DNA of 31,029 nucleotides from positions 1 through 31,029 of the forward strand of contig CAYTBY010000011.1 in the NCBI GenBank assembly GCA_964436165.1, read 5' to 3'. Origin of the DNA: 2-01-FULL-39-28 sp964436165 (GTDB lineage: Bacteria > Patescibacteriota > Minisyncoccia > 2-02-FULL-40-12 > GWA2-44-9). Of the stretch, positions 13,454 to 19,999 are shown one piece after another (position 1 is the stretch's first letter; the number at the start of each line of letters is the position of its first letter). The translations under genes were made by a program, and so were the position numbers. Below the pieces are notes generated by a model. It saw only the letters and a list, made by a program, of their open reading frames with translations, searched no databases and was not told the origin of the DNA.

Positions 13454-13530
13454 TGCAAATCCGCGAATGGCATTCGAATACCGCAAATAGTATTCGTAGC
13501 ATTCGCATAGATTTGTAGATTCGCATTATG
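13451..13530 (+). repeat. Stop-to-start palindrome, family A copy 5 (rplB-rpsS)
   Basis: It spans exactly from the TAA of rplB to the ATG of rpsS. Arms TAATGCAAATCCGCGAATGG... and ...TAGATTTGTAGATTCGCATT. The stop codon bases pair with the bases just before the start codon. Confidence 0.9.
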
Positions 13531-13881
13531 TCGCGAAGCGTAAAAAAAGGCCCATACGTTGACGAAAGGTTGCTGAAAAAGATCGGCAAGCTTAGGGCTG
13601 GCGATAAATCAGTGATTAAAACATGGTCAAGGGCGTGTACGATAGTTCCCGAGATGATCGGTTTTACCTTCGGAGTTCATAATGGAAGGGTGCATATTCC
13701 GGTTTTGATAACCGAAGATATGGTTGGCCATAAGCTCGGAGAATTTTCTCATACCAGGAAGTTCGTCCGTCATGGCGGAAGAATGCAGAGAGAATTAGAA
13801 GCTGCCCAGAAACAAAAAGAAATAGAGGCGGCCCAAGCGGCGAAAGCGGCACCGGCAGAAGAAGCAAAAGCTTCTAAGTAA
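13528..13881 (+). CDS. rpsS: 30S ribosomal protein uS19
   Basis: uS19 is in the 30S head. The product is 117 aa; the core ends near residue 90 and the rest is an Ala/Glu/Lys-rich tail (EAAQAAKAAPAEEAKASK). The core shows MSRSVKKGPYVDERLLKKI, TWSRACTIVPEMIGFTF, HNGRVHIPVLITEDMVGHKLGEF and the TRKF segment. The start ATG ends the preceding palindrome; the stop TAA opens the next. Confidence 0.97.
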   Translation: MSRSVKKGPYVDERLLKKIGKLRAGDKSVIKTWSRACTIVPEMIGFTFGVHNGRVHIPVLITEDMVGHKLGEFSHTRKFVRHGGRMQRELEAAQKQKEIEAAQAAKAAPAEEAKASK

Positions 13882-13958
13882 TGCAAATCTACGAATGACA
13901 TGCGAATGCAACGAATAATATTTGTGGCATTCGGATAAATTTGTAGATTCGCGTTATT
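13879..13958 (+). repeat. Stop-to-start palindrome, family A copy 6 (rpsS-rplV)
   Basis: It begins with the rpsS TAA (TAATGCAAATCTACGAATGA...) and ends ...GTAGATTCGCGTTATT. The usual terminal ATG is ATT here and the rplV ATG follows 2 nt later. Confidence 0.88.
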
Positions 13959-13960
13959 CC

Positions 13961-14500
13961 ATGCAAGTTAAAGCCCAATTAAATAATCTACGTCTTGCTC
14001 CCCGTAAAGTCAGGGCGATTGTTAATTTGATAAAAGGAAAAAACGTCAATGATGCCCTGAGCCAGCTGGAGTATTTTGTCAGACGGCCGTCCAAACCTGT
14101 CAAGAAGCTGATTAATTCAGCTATTGCTAATGCTGAGAATAATTTTAATATGTTGAAGGATAATCTTTATATTAAATCAATAATTGTTAATGAGGGGGTT
14201 AAATTAAAAAGAATGAGGCCCAAAGGGTTTGGTCGGGCGGCTGCTATTCAGAAAAAAACTAGCCACATAGAACTTATTCTAGATGAGCTTAGGTCTGGAT
14301 TAAGAACAGAGAAAAGAGCTAAGGTTAAGAAAGAAGAAGCGATTGAAGAAACGGTAAAAGAAAACAAGGCTTACGAAACGAAGAAACCCACCAGTAGCGA
14401 GGCTCGCCAAGGGCGGCCTGAAGTAAAAAGAGAAATAGGATCAAAAAAAGGATTATTGGGCGGATTTGGTAAAAAGTTTTTCCAACGTAAAGCAATCTAA
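13961..14500 (+). CDS. rplV: 50S ribosomal protein uL22 with charged C-terminal tail
   Basis: uL22 lines the exit tunnel. The product is 179 aa from ATG 13961, with about 110 aa of core: LNNLRLAPRKVRAIVNLIKGKNVNDALSQL is split over the N-terminus, with ANAENNF and the beta-hairpin tip KRMRPKGFGRAAAIQKKTSH further on. The remaining 65 residues are a Lys/Glu-rich tail ending FGKKFFQRKAI. Part of the tail is encoded by a GC-rich near-palindrome (GCGAGGCTCGC at about 14397-14407). The longer frame from 13922 translates the palindrome and is rejected. Confidence 0.95.
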   Translation: MQVKAQLNNLRLAPRKVRAIVNLIKGKNVNDALSQLEYFVRRPSKPVKKLINSAIANAENNFNMLKDNLYIKSIIVNEGVKLKRMRPKGFGRAAAIQKKTSHIELILDELRSGLRTEKRAKVKKEEAIEETVKENKAYETKKPTSSEARQGRPEVKREIGSKKGLLGGFGKKFFQRKAI

Positions 14501-14537
14501 GCAGTTGTCCAAGAGGACGAGTGTAATCACGAAGTCC

Positions 14538-14685
14538 GATTGGTAACAAATGCTTACCCCCACACCAGTCAGAGTCAGGGCCTTGATATAATAGATAAAC
14601 TTAAGGCGAAGCCGCCTTACGGCTCTGTACATACGCTATTATAAATCTTGAACCTGATTGGTGTGGGGGTGACGATGTTACTAAC
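14538..14685 (+). repeat. Long inverted repeat in the rplV-rpsC spacer
   Basis: The left half (GATTGGTAACAAATG..., TTACCCCCACACCAGTCAG..., CTTGATATAATAG) is mirrored by the right half (CTATTATAAATCTTG, CCTGATTGGTGTGGGGGTGA, ...GTTACTAAC), an imperfect stem of about 50 bp. A perfect TAAGGCG/CGCCTTA hairpin (14602-14619) lies in the apical part. Confidence 0.8.
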
Positions 14686-14687
14686 AA

Positions 14688-14723
14688 CTCAACGGCGCAA
14701 TCAGAATTGCTTGTTTCGTTGAG
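14688..14723 (+). repeat. Hairpin just before rpsC
   Basis: CTCAACG and CGTTGAG close a second stem with an inner GCAAT/ATTGC. It ends 10 nt before the rpsC ATG. Confidence 0.6.
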
Positions 14724-14733
14724 TAAATCAGTC

Positions 14734-15372
14734 ATGGGAAATAAGATATCACCCACATCATTAAGAGTTGGTATAAACAAGGATTGGGCATCCCGCTGGT
14801 TTGGCGGCCGTAAATATAAGGATTATTTAAAAACCGATCTTAAGGTTAGAACCTTTCTTGGTAAGAAATTAAAGAACATGGCCGTAGATAGGATAGACCT
14901 TGAGAGAGGAACTGATATTCTGAATGTTGTCATTCACACCTCACGCCCCGGTTTTCTTATCGGCAGAGGCGGAACCGGAATCGAAGAGTTAAAGGCGGAA
15001 GTTAAAAAATTACTTAAAAATAAGATTGCTGTCAGATTAGAAATACAGGAAATAAAAAATCCGGAGGCGTCATCGGCAATAATGGCGGAATCAATAGTTG
15101 AGCAGGTAGAAAAAAGAATACCTTTTCGCAGGATATTAAAGCAAACCATTGCAAAAATAATGGCCAACCGTGAAGTTAAGGGTGTTAAGATAATGATGGG
15201 CGGACGTTTGGACGGCGCCGAGATAGCAAGATCAGAGCATTTAGAACAGGGGAGCTTGCCTTTGCAGACCTTGAGGGCTGATATTGATTTTGCCAGAGCC
15301 ACTGCCCATACTACTTACGGAACGGTCGGGGTAAAGGTATGGATATATAAGGGCGAAGTTTTTCAAAAATGA
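14734..15372 (+). CDS. rpsC: 30S ribosomal protein uS3
   Basis: uS3 is at the mRNA entry tunnel and has helicase-related function. The product is 212 aa from ATG 14734 (MGNKISPTSLRVGINKDW). The N-terminal KH domain contains HTSRPGFLIGRGGTGIEEL with the GxxG loop; the C-terminal domain has KGVKIMMGGRLDGAEIARSE and TTYGTVGVKVWIYKGE. The 233-nt structured spacer before it is the longest among the rplC-rplX ribosomal genes. The TGA stop lies in a hairpin. Confidence 0.97.
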   Translation: MGNKISPTSLRVGINKDWASRWFGGRKYKDYLKTDLKVRTFLGKKLKNMAVDRIDLERGTDILNVVIHTSRPGFLIGRGGTGIEELKAEVKKLLKNKIAVRLEIQEIKNPEASSAIMAESIVEQVEKRIPFRRILKQTIAKIMANREVKGVKIMMGGRLDGAEIARSEHLEQGSLPLQTLRADIDFARATAHTTYGTVGVKVWIYKGEVFQK

Positions 15373-15386
15373 AATTTTTGAAAAAC
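15358..15386 (+). repeat. Perfect 13-bp hairpin holding the rpsC stop
   Basis: GTTTTTCAAAAAT and ATTTTTGAAAAAC flank GAA; the TGA stop spans the edge of the loop. A second AT-rich palindrome (ATTTAAACATTTAAATATTT) fills 15388-15416 before rplP. Confidence 0.75.
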
Positions 15387-15420
15387 CCATATTTAAACAT
15401 TTAAATATTTAAACATCACC

Positions 15421-15825
15421 ATGTTACAACCAGCAAGAATACAACATTCAAAAGTCCATAAGGGACGATTACGAACAAGAGCCAAGAGGGGCACGGAGTT
15501 AAGTTTCGGCAGTTACGGCCTCAAGGCCACCGAGGCCTCTTGGCTTAAATCAAATCAGCTTGAATCGGCCAGAAAGGTTTTGGCTAGGTATTTTCAACGC
15601 GGCGGCAAGATATGGACAAGGGTTTTTCCGGACAAACCAAGGACGGCAAAAAGCGCCGAAGTTGGTATGGGCGGCGGAAAGGGCGGACTTTCTCATTTTG
15701 TTGTTCCGATTGAATTAGGAAGAATTGTCTTTGAGGTTGATGGGGTTTTAGAGAGTATTGCCCGCGAAGCTTTAATATCGGCCGGACATAAGTTGCCGAT
15801 AAAAACAAGAATCGTAAAAAGATAA
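15421..15825 (+). CDS. rplP: 50S ribosomal protein uL16
   Basis: uL16 is near the A site of the 50S subunit. The product is 134 aa, normal length. It shows HKGRLRTRAKRGTELSFGSY, LESARKVLARYFQRGGKIW, the loop VFPDKPRTAKSAEVGMGGGK and the C-terminal ALISAGHKLPIKTRIVKR. No Shine-Dalgarno is seen. Confidence 0.97.
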   Translation: MLQPARIQHSKVHKGRLRTRAKRGTELSFGSYGLKATEASWLKSNQLESARKVLARYFQRGGKIWTRVFPDKPRTAKSAEVGMGGGKGGLSHFVVPIELGRIVFEVDGVLESIAREALISAGHKLPIKTRIVKR

Positions 15826-15832
15826 TATATGA

Positions 15833-15928
15833 TGCAAATCAACGAATGATATGCTAATATTGCGAATTGCGAATAAGAAGATTAGCAATTTGTAGATTGG
15901 CATAAAATTTGCATATTAGCATCACATT
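15833..15928 (+). repeat. Divergent stop-to-start palindrome, family A copy 7 (rplP-rpmC)
   Basis: GATGCAAATCAACGAATGAT... and ...TTTGTAGATTGGCATAAAAT, with an extra inverted pair ATATGCTAATAT / ATATTAGCAT. This is the most divergent copy. It ends two bases before the rpmC ATG. Confidence 0.75.
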
Positions 15929-15929
15929 G

Positions 15930-16112
15930 ATGAAAGCTTCTGATCTAAATAACAAATCCAGAGATGAACTTAACCAGCTTCTGGCGGATCTTAGGGCGAA
16001 AATATTAAAACTTAATTTTGATATAGCCGATAATAAGGTTAAAGATGTAAGCCAGATAGGGAAAACAAAACGGGATATTGCGAGAGTATTAACTATTTTG
16101 AATAAAATGTAA
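15930..16112 (+). CDS. rpmC: 50S ribosomal protein uL29
   Basis: uL29 is a two-helix protein at the tunnel exit beside uL23. The product is 60 aa from ATG 15930: MKASDLNNKSRDELNQLLAD, KILKLNFDIADNKVKDVSQI and KTKRDIARVLTIL. An upstream in-frame start at 15909 lies inside the palindrome and is not favoured. The stop TAA opens the next palindrome. Confidence 0.92.
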   Translation: MKASDLNNKSRDELNQLLADLRAKILKLNFDIADNKVKDVSQIGKTKRDIARVLTILNKM

Positions 16113-16191
16113 TGCAAATCTACGAATGACACGCGAATACCGCAAATAAGATATTCGCAGCATTCGCATAGATTTGTAGATTCGCGTTATG
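16110..16191 (+). repeat. Stop-to-start palindrome, family A copy 8 (rpmC-rpsQ)
   Basis: It spans exactly from the rpmC TAA to the rpsQ ATG. Arms TAATGCAAATCTACGAATGA... and ...TAGATTTGTAGATTCGCGTT. Confidence 0.9.
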
Positions 16192-16422
16192 TCTAGAATG
16201 TTAAAAGGCACAATCGTATCCGATAAAATGCAAAAAACCGCTGTGGTCCAAGTTTTACGGTTGAAGAAACATCCGAAATATAAGAAGTATTATAAAGTCA
16301 GCAAGAAATTCAAGGCCCATAATCCGGAGGATCAGTATCATACGGGCGATAGGGTTTTTATTCAGGAGACAAAGCCGATGTCGAAAGATAAAAGATGGCA
16401 GATAATCGGTAAGACCGGTTAA
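16189..16422 (+). CDS. rpsQ: 30S ribosomal protein uS17
   Basis: uS17 is a primary 16S rRNA-binding OB-fold protein. The product is 77 aa: LKGTIVSDKMQKTAVVQVLR, KHPKYKKYYKVSKKFKAHN and GDRVFIQETKPMSKDKRW. The first ATG ends the palindrome; a second ATG three codons on (16198) could also serve. Confidence 0.95.
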   Translation: MSRMLKGTIVSDKMQKTAVVQVLRLKKHPKYKKYYKVSKKFKAHNPEDQYHTGDRVFIQETKPMSKDKRWQIIGKTG

Positions 16423-16423
16423 A

Positions 16424-16487
16424 ACGTAATTGGTAAATGGTAATTGGAAACCTAATTCTAATTACTAATTACTAATTACTAATTACA
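16424..16487 (+). repeat. Inverted repeat in the rpsQ-rplN spacer
   Basis: GTAATTGGTAAATGGTAATT and CTAATTACTAATTACTAATT are imperfect reverse complements built from short repeated words. Sequence unrelated to family A, same position from stop to start. Confidence 0.75.
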
Positions 16488-16490
16488 AAC

Positions 16491-16856
16491 ATGTTACAAT
16501 TACGTTCAATTGTTGGTGTGGCAGACAATACCGGAGCTAAAAAGGTCGGGGTTTTTAAGGTTCTTGGCGGCTCCCGGCGCCGGTATGCCCAGCTTGGAGA
16601 TATTGTTGTTGTCTCGGTTAAGGTGGCCGAGCCAAGAAAAGCAGTCAAGAAAAAAGATATTTTGAAAGCGGTTGTTGTTAGGCAGAGAAAACCGTATCGA
16701 AGGAAAGACGGAACATATATTAAATTTGATGATAACGCGGTTGTGATTCTTGAAGGCACTGAACCGAAGGGCGGAAGAATATTCGGTCCAATACCACGCG
16801 AGATCAAGGAACGGGGCTTTAACACTATTGCTTCATTAGCTGAAGAGGTAGTGTAG
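16491..16856 (+). CDS. rplN: 50S ribosomal protein uL14
   Basis: uL14 forms inter-subunit bridges and binds the silencing factor RsfS in many bacteria. The product is 121 aa, normal length. It starts MLQLRSIVGVADNTGAKKVG and contains VVVRQRKPYRRKDGTYIKFD, NAVVILEGTEPKGGRIFGPI and the C-terminal REIKERGFNTIASLAEEVV. Confidence 0.98.
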   Translation: MLQLRSIVGVADNTGAKKVGVFKVLGGSRRRYAQLGDIVVVSVKVAEPRKAVKKKDILKAVVVRQRKPYRRKDGTYIKFDDNAVVILEGTEPKGGRIFGPIPREIKERGFNTIASLAEEVV

Positions 16857-16873
16857 ATTAAGGTTGTTATAAT

Positions 16874-16985
16874 AATGTAAAATTAAAAAATCAAAATTAA
16901 AAATGACAATGCAAAATGTAAAATTTTCTGATTAGTTTTTAATTTTAAACCGTCATTTTACATTTTGAGATTTACATTTTCCATT
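16874..16985 (+). repeat. AT-rich inverted repeat upstream of rplX (family B copy 1)
   Basis: AATGTAAAATTAAAAAATCA... pairs with ...CATTTTGAGATTTACATTTT. A nearly identical copy follows rplX at 17363-17480, so rplX is flanked by direct repeats of a palindrome of about 110 bp. Confidence 0.8.
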
Positions 16986-17021
16986 AAAGCGAGTCAAATA
17001 GCTAAATATTTTTAAAACCAC

Positions 17022-17357
17022 ATGAAAATTAAAAAAAACGATCAGGTTATAATGCTGGGCGGTAAAGATAAGGGAAAGAAGGGTAAAGTGACCCATGTTT
17101 TCGTTGCCCGCCGAAGCCTTGGCAAAGGAGGGTCAAGCGGCGACAAAGTTGTTGTCGAGGGTTTGAATTTGGTTAAAAAACATTTACGAGCTCGTAAGCA
17201 GGGCCAAAAAGGCCAGATTGTTTCAAAAGAAAGAGCAGTTTCTGTATCATCTGTTGCTTTAATATGTAAATCATGTGGTAAACAGACAAGGGTCGGTTTT
17301 AAAGTTGAAAATGATAATAAGATTAGGGTATGCAAGAAATGCGGGGCGGAAACATAG
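17022..17357 (+). CDS. rplX: 50S ribosomal protein uL24
   Basis: uL24 starts 50S assembly. The product is 111 aa. The N-terminal KOW motif is KKNDQVIMLGGKDKGKKGKV, followed by VVVEGLNLVKKH. The C-terminal part has a four-cysteine zinc ribbon, CKSCG and CKKCG. It has a longer Gly/Ser loop (RRSLGKGGSSGDK) than E. coli. The gene sits between two near-identical AT-rich palindromes. Confidence 0.96.
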   Translation: MKIKKNDQVIMLGGKDKGKKGKVTHVFVARRSLGKGGSSGDKVVVEGLNLVKKHLRARKQGQKGQIVSKERAVSVSSVALICKSCGKQTRVGFKVENDNKIRVCKKCGAET

Positions 17358-17362
17358 ATAGT

Positions 17363-17480
17363 AATGTAAAATTAAAAAATCAAAATGGAAAATGACAACG
17401 CAAAATGTAAAATTTTCTGATTATTTTTAATTTTAAATTGTCATTTTACACTTTGAGATTTACATTTTAAATTTTGATTT
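17363..17480 (+). repeat. AT-rich inverted repeat downstream of rplX (family B copy 2)
   Basis: Close copy of 16874-16985 (AATGTAAAATTAAAAAATCA... TGAGATTTACATTTT), with a slightly longer right end. Confidence 0.8.
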
Positions 17481-17504
17481 GTGATAGGGCGGGATGGAGT
17501 GAAA

Positions 17505-17527
17505 ATAAAAAGCCCTCAAAGAGGGCA
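17505..17527 (-). terminator. Terminator of the reverse membrane gene
   Basis: On the minus strand GCCCTC, TTT, GAGGGC is followed by a T-rich run. It sits 17 nt past the stop of the 17544-17804 gene. Confidence 0.8.
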
Positions 17528-17543
17528 GAGATAAAATAAAAAG

Positions 17544-17804
17544 TCAGAATTGTTTAAAAAATGTTTCTAATCCAGGATTGCCCGAATTATCTCCGAATAA
17601 TACGACTTCAATAGCGAGGGCAGCTAGTATAATTATCGTCCAAGATACGATCAATATTATTGGAAAAATCCAAAGAAATACCAATCGAAACCGTTTTTTG
17701 GGATAATATGAATTGCCAAGCGGAGAATGATAGGAAATGATCATTCCAATCAGTAGATATGTAACAAGGCATAGAGCGATAACAAGATAGGCGACAAGAT
17801 TCAT
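17544..17804 (-). CDS. Two-helix membrane protein inserted in the spc operon
   Basis: The product is 86 aa, with hydrophobic segments at about residues 4-27 and 40-68 joined by a basic loop (NSYYPKKRFR). No family is recognised. It is transcribed against the ribosomal genes, between rplX and rplE. It has its own promoter (17844-17871), a weak Shine-Dalgarno (AAGGGG) and a terminator, all of which support a real gene. Similar stand-alone small membrane genes occur at 27364-27552 and 25018-25689. Confidence 0.72.
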   Translation of the reverse strand: MNLVAYLVIALCLVTYLLIGMIISYHSPLGNSYYPKKRFRLVFLWIFPIILIVSWTIIILAALAIEVVLFGDNSGNPGLETFFKQF

Positions 17805-17819
17805 GTTCCGAACCCCTTT

Positions 17820-17848
17820 TTGTCAAAAAACAAATCTTATGATATGAT
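17820..17848 (+). promoter_or_regulatory. Promoter for rplE and the second half of the spc genes
   Basis: TTGTCA, 17 nt, TATGAT on the plus strand, about 60 nt before rplE. It would restart transcription after the reverse gene and overlaps that gene's promoter. Confidence 0.5.
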
Positions 17849-17871
17849 AACAAACTGTTGGAAGAAGTCAA
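17844..17871 (-). promoter_or_regulatory. Promoter for the reverse membrane gene
   Basis: On the minus strand TTGACT, 16 nt, TATCAT, about 40 nt upstream of the ATG. Its -10 shares bases with the plus-strand -10 box, so the two promoters should exclude each other. Confidence 0.55.
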
Positions 17872-17909
17872 TATGGGGAGTAACTGGTAAAATGTAACTA
17901 GTAATTACA

Positions 17910-18449
17910 ATGTCCGATTTGCTTACACAATATAGAAAGAAAGTAATTCCTGAATTACAGGCTAAATTTGGCATAAAAAACCCAATGGCCGTTCCGAAAA
18001 TAGAAAAGGTGGTTATCAACGCCGGAATAGGCAAGATAGCCAAAGACGACAAGTTTATTGAAAAAATTGTGCGTGACTTTGGGTTATTGTCGGGCCAGAA
18101 GCCGGTTTTTAGAAAGGCTAAAAAATCTATCTCCGGATTTAAATCCAGAGAAGGAATGAATATCGGCTTGATGGTTACATTGCGTGGCAAGAGGATGTAT
18201 GATTTTATGGATAGACTAGTACATGTGGCGTTGCCAAGATCGAAAGACTTTCGGGGCATTGATCCAAAGAATTTTGATAAAAACGGCAATTTGAATTTAG
18301 GATTGAAAGAGCAGAGTATTTTTCCGGAAATTCACTATGAAAGTTTGAAAGACATATTTAGCATGCAGATTACGGTCGTTACAACTGCTAAGAACAGAGA
18401 AAAAGGAGAAGAGTTGTTAAAATTGATGGGATTCCCCATTAAGAAGTAG
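17910..18449 (+). CDS. rplE: 50S ribosomal protein uL5
   Basis: uL5 binds 5S rRNA in the central protuberance. The product is 179 aa, normal length. It contains NPMAVPKIEKVVINAGIGK, SGQKPVFRKAKKSISGFKSR, the IGLMVTLRGKRMYDFMDRLV stretch and SIFPEIHYESLKDIFSMQIT. It follows the reverse gene and probably has its own promoter. Confidence 0.97.
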   Translation: MSDLLTQYRKKVIPELQAKFGIKNPMAVPKIEKVVINAGIGKIAKDDKFIEKIVRDFGLLSGQKPVFRKAKKSISGFKSREGMNIGLMVTLRGKRMYDFMDRLVHVALPRSKDFRGIDPKNFDKNGNLNLGLKEQSIFPEIHYESLKDIFSMQITVVTTAKNREKGEELLKLMGFPIKK

Positions 18450-18520
18450 CAAGTAGCATGTAGCAAGTAGTAAGGAAATTAAAAAAAACCATACTACATA
18501 CTACATACTACATACTACAT
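18447..18520 (+). repeat. Inverted repeat in the rplE-rpsN spacer
   Basis: Repeated words on each side of a central A run: TAGCAAGTAGCATGTAGCAA on the left, TACTACATACTACATACTAC on the right, imperfectly complementary. It runs from the rplE TAG to the rpsN TTG. Confidence 0.75.
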
Positions 18521-18705
18521 TGGCGAAGCAGTCAACAATTGCAAGATCGAATAAAAAACCGAAGTTCTCCAGTAGAATTGTTTTAAGATGTTTTTTGTGC
18601 GGCCGTAAGGGCGGTTATATGAGAAAATTCGGTTTATGCAGAATTCATTTCAGGGAATTGGCCGGTCAGGGACTGTTGCCGGGAGTGAAGAAGTCTTCCT
18701 GGTAA
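18520..18705 (+). CDS. rpsN: 30S ribosomal protein uS14, zinc-binding type
   Basis: uS14 is in the 30S head. The 61-aa length is that of the C+ (zinc) form; it starts at TTG. Zinc ligands would be C24, C27, C40 and position 43, where His replaces the usual Cys (GLCRIHFREL), giving a CCCH site. It ends GLLPGVKKSSW as is typical. Confidence 0.95.
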   Translation: MAKQSTIARSNKKPKFSSRIVLRCFLCGRKGGYMRKFGLCRIHFRELAGQGLLPGVKKSSW

Positions 18706-18715
18706 GTCAAAAGTT

Positions 18716-18806
18716 CATCAAGTTTATAAGGTTCATATTTATAAGGTTCATAAAGTAAAATAAATCAAAAACTTTAAGAACATTATAACTTTATAAACTT
18801 TAAACT
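18716..18806 (+). repeat. Inverted repeat in the rpsN-rpsH spacer
   Basis: GTTCATCAAGTTTATAAGGT... pairs imperfectly with ...TTATAACTTTATAAACTTTA. Similar words occur in the rpsE-rplO palindrome at 20968-21063. Confidence 0.7.
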
Positions 18807-18809
18807 AGA

Positions 18810-19211
18810 TTGTATCCAATTGGAAACATGCTGGTAATGGTCAAGAATGCTCAAGCCGTAGGCAAAGAGCAGGTTTCGGTCCCTTTTTCTAATATTAAGT
18901 TTCAGATTGCCAAGATCCTTAAAGATAATGGATTCATAGACCAAGTTGAAAGAAGAAAGAAAAAAGGTAAGAAAACTGAATTTGAATATTTATCGTTAGC
19001 CCTTAAATACCAGGAAGACAAAACGCCCGGCATCAGCGGATTCAAAATAATAAGCCGGCCGTCAAGGCATATGTATGTCGGAGCCGGAGATATTAAGTCA
19101 GTGCGTTCCGGCTATGGGTTAGGAGTAATTTCAACATCAAAAGGAGTGATGGATTCAAAAGAAGCCAAGAAGCAGAATTTGGGGGGAGAGATGTTGTTTG
19201 AAGTCTGGTGA
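18810..19211 (+). CDS. rpsH: 30S ribosomal protein uS8
   Basis: uS8 binds the central domain of 16S rRNA and in E. coli represses the spc operon. The product is 133 aa from TTG 18810 (M-YPIGNMLVMVKNA), matching the usual DPIADMLTRIRNA start. It shows FSNIKFQIAKILKDNGFI, ISRPSRHMYVGAGDI and the C-terminal GVISTSKGVMDSKEA. TTG is chosen because the family N-terminus fits there and no ATG is available before residue 7. Confidence 0.95.
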   Translation: MYPIGNMLVMVKNAQAVGKEQVSVPFSNIKFQIAKILKDNGFIDQVERRKKKGKKTEFEYLSLALKYQEDKTPGISGFKIISRPSRHMYVGAGDIKSVRSGYGLGVISTSKGVMDSKEAKKQNLGGEMLFEVW

Positions 19212-19213
19212 AG

Positions 19214-19325
19214 TAATGCAAATCTACGAATGACATACGAATGCCACGAATAGTTCCACACACTTACAAATAGTGCATCGAATATTATTTGTAGCATTCG
19301 CATAGATTTGTAAATTCGCATTATA
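19214..19325 (+). repeat. Stop-to-start palindrome, family A copy 9 (rpsH-rplF)
   Basis: The longest copy. TAATGCAAATCTACGAATGA... and ...TAGATTTGTAAATTCGCATT match over about 38 bp as reverse complements, with a larger apical loop. The rplF ATG is 12 nt further on. Confidence 0.88.
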
Positions 19326-19337
19326 TTTTACGAAGTA

Positions 19338-19877
19338 ATGAGTAAAATAGGGAAAAAACCAATCCAAATTCCAAAAGGAGTTGATGTAAAGATCGACGGT
19401 GGTTTAATTTTGGTCAAAGGCCCCAAAGGCGAACTTAAGATGACACTCAATGATGCCGTATCGGTTTCCGTTAAGGAAGACAATGTCTATGTTAATCTAA
19501 AAGACAATCAAGATAAGTTTGAAGTATGGGGTCTTACCAGGGCTTTAATAGCCAATATGATAAAAGGTGTTACTAATAGCTTTGAGAAAAATCTTGAGTT
19601 TGAGGGTGTCGGTTATAAGGCGAATGTAAAAGGAACTGAACTGGAGCTGAACCTTGGTTATTCCCATCCCATATCAGTAAAAATTCCAGACGGGGTAAGC
19701 GTAAAAGTAGAAAAAAACATTATTAAGATCGAGGGCATGGATAAAGAGCTGATAGGTCATTTTGCCGCAGAAATAAAATCAAAACGTCTCCCCGAACCGT
19801 ACAAGGGCAGTGGTATAAAATATGTCGGGGAAGTGATAAGGCGTAAGGCTGGGAAGAAAGCGGCAACCGCCGCGTAA
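19338..19877 (+). CDS. rplF: 50S ribosomal protein uL6
   Basis: uL6 has two related domains near the factor-binding site. The product is 179 aa, normal length: MSKIGKKPIQIPKGVDVKID, VKGPKGEL, the second-domain LEFEGVGYKANVKGTELEL, LGYSHPI and C-terminal KRLPEPYKGSGIKYVGEVIR. Confidence 0.97.
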   Translation: MSKIGKKPIQIPKGVDVKIDGGLILVKGPKGELKMTLNDAVSVSVKEDNVYVNLKDNQDKFEVWGLTRALIANMIKGVTNSFEKNLEFEGVGYKANVKGTELELNLGYSHPISVKIPDGVSVKVEKNIIKIEGMDKELIGHFAAEIKSKRLPEPYKGSGIKYVGEVIRRKAGKKAATAA

Positions 19878-19995
19878 ATACAAATGTCAAAGCTCAAATG
19901 TCAAATCAAATCCAAAGCCCAAATGTCAAAAATCTTAATTTGGATTTAGGATTTTGTCATTGATTTGTCATTTGGATTTTGAAATTTGGATTTTA
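19878..19995 (+). repeat. Inverted repeat in the rplF-rplR spacer
   Basis: CAAATGTCAAAGCTCAAATG... pairs with ...TTGTCATTTGGATTTTGAAA. Built from repeats of CAAATGTCAAA-like words on the left and their complements on the right. Confidence 0.75.
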
Positions 19996-19999
19996 CCAT

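Noticed and set aside
18490..18520. Tandem TACTACA units that look like a microsatellite or CRISPR fragment
   Set aside because: They are one arm of the rplE-rpsN inverted repeat, and no array with unique spacers is present.
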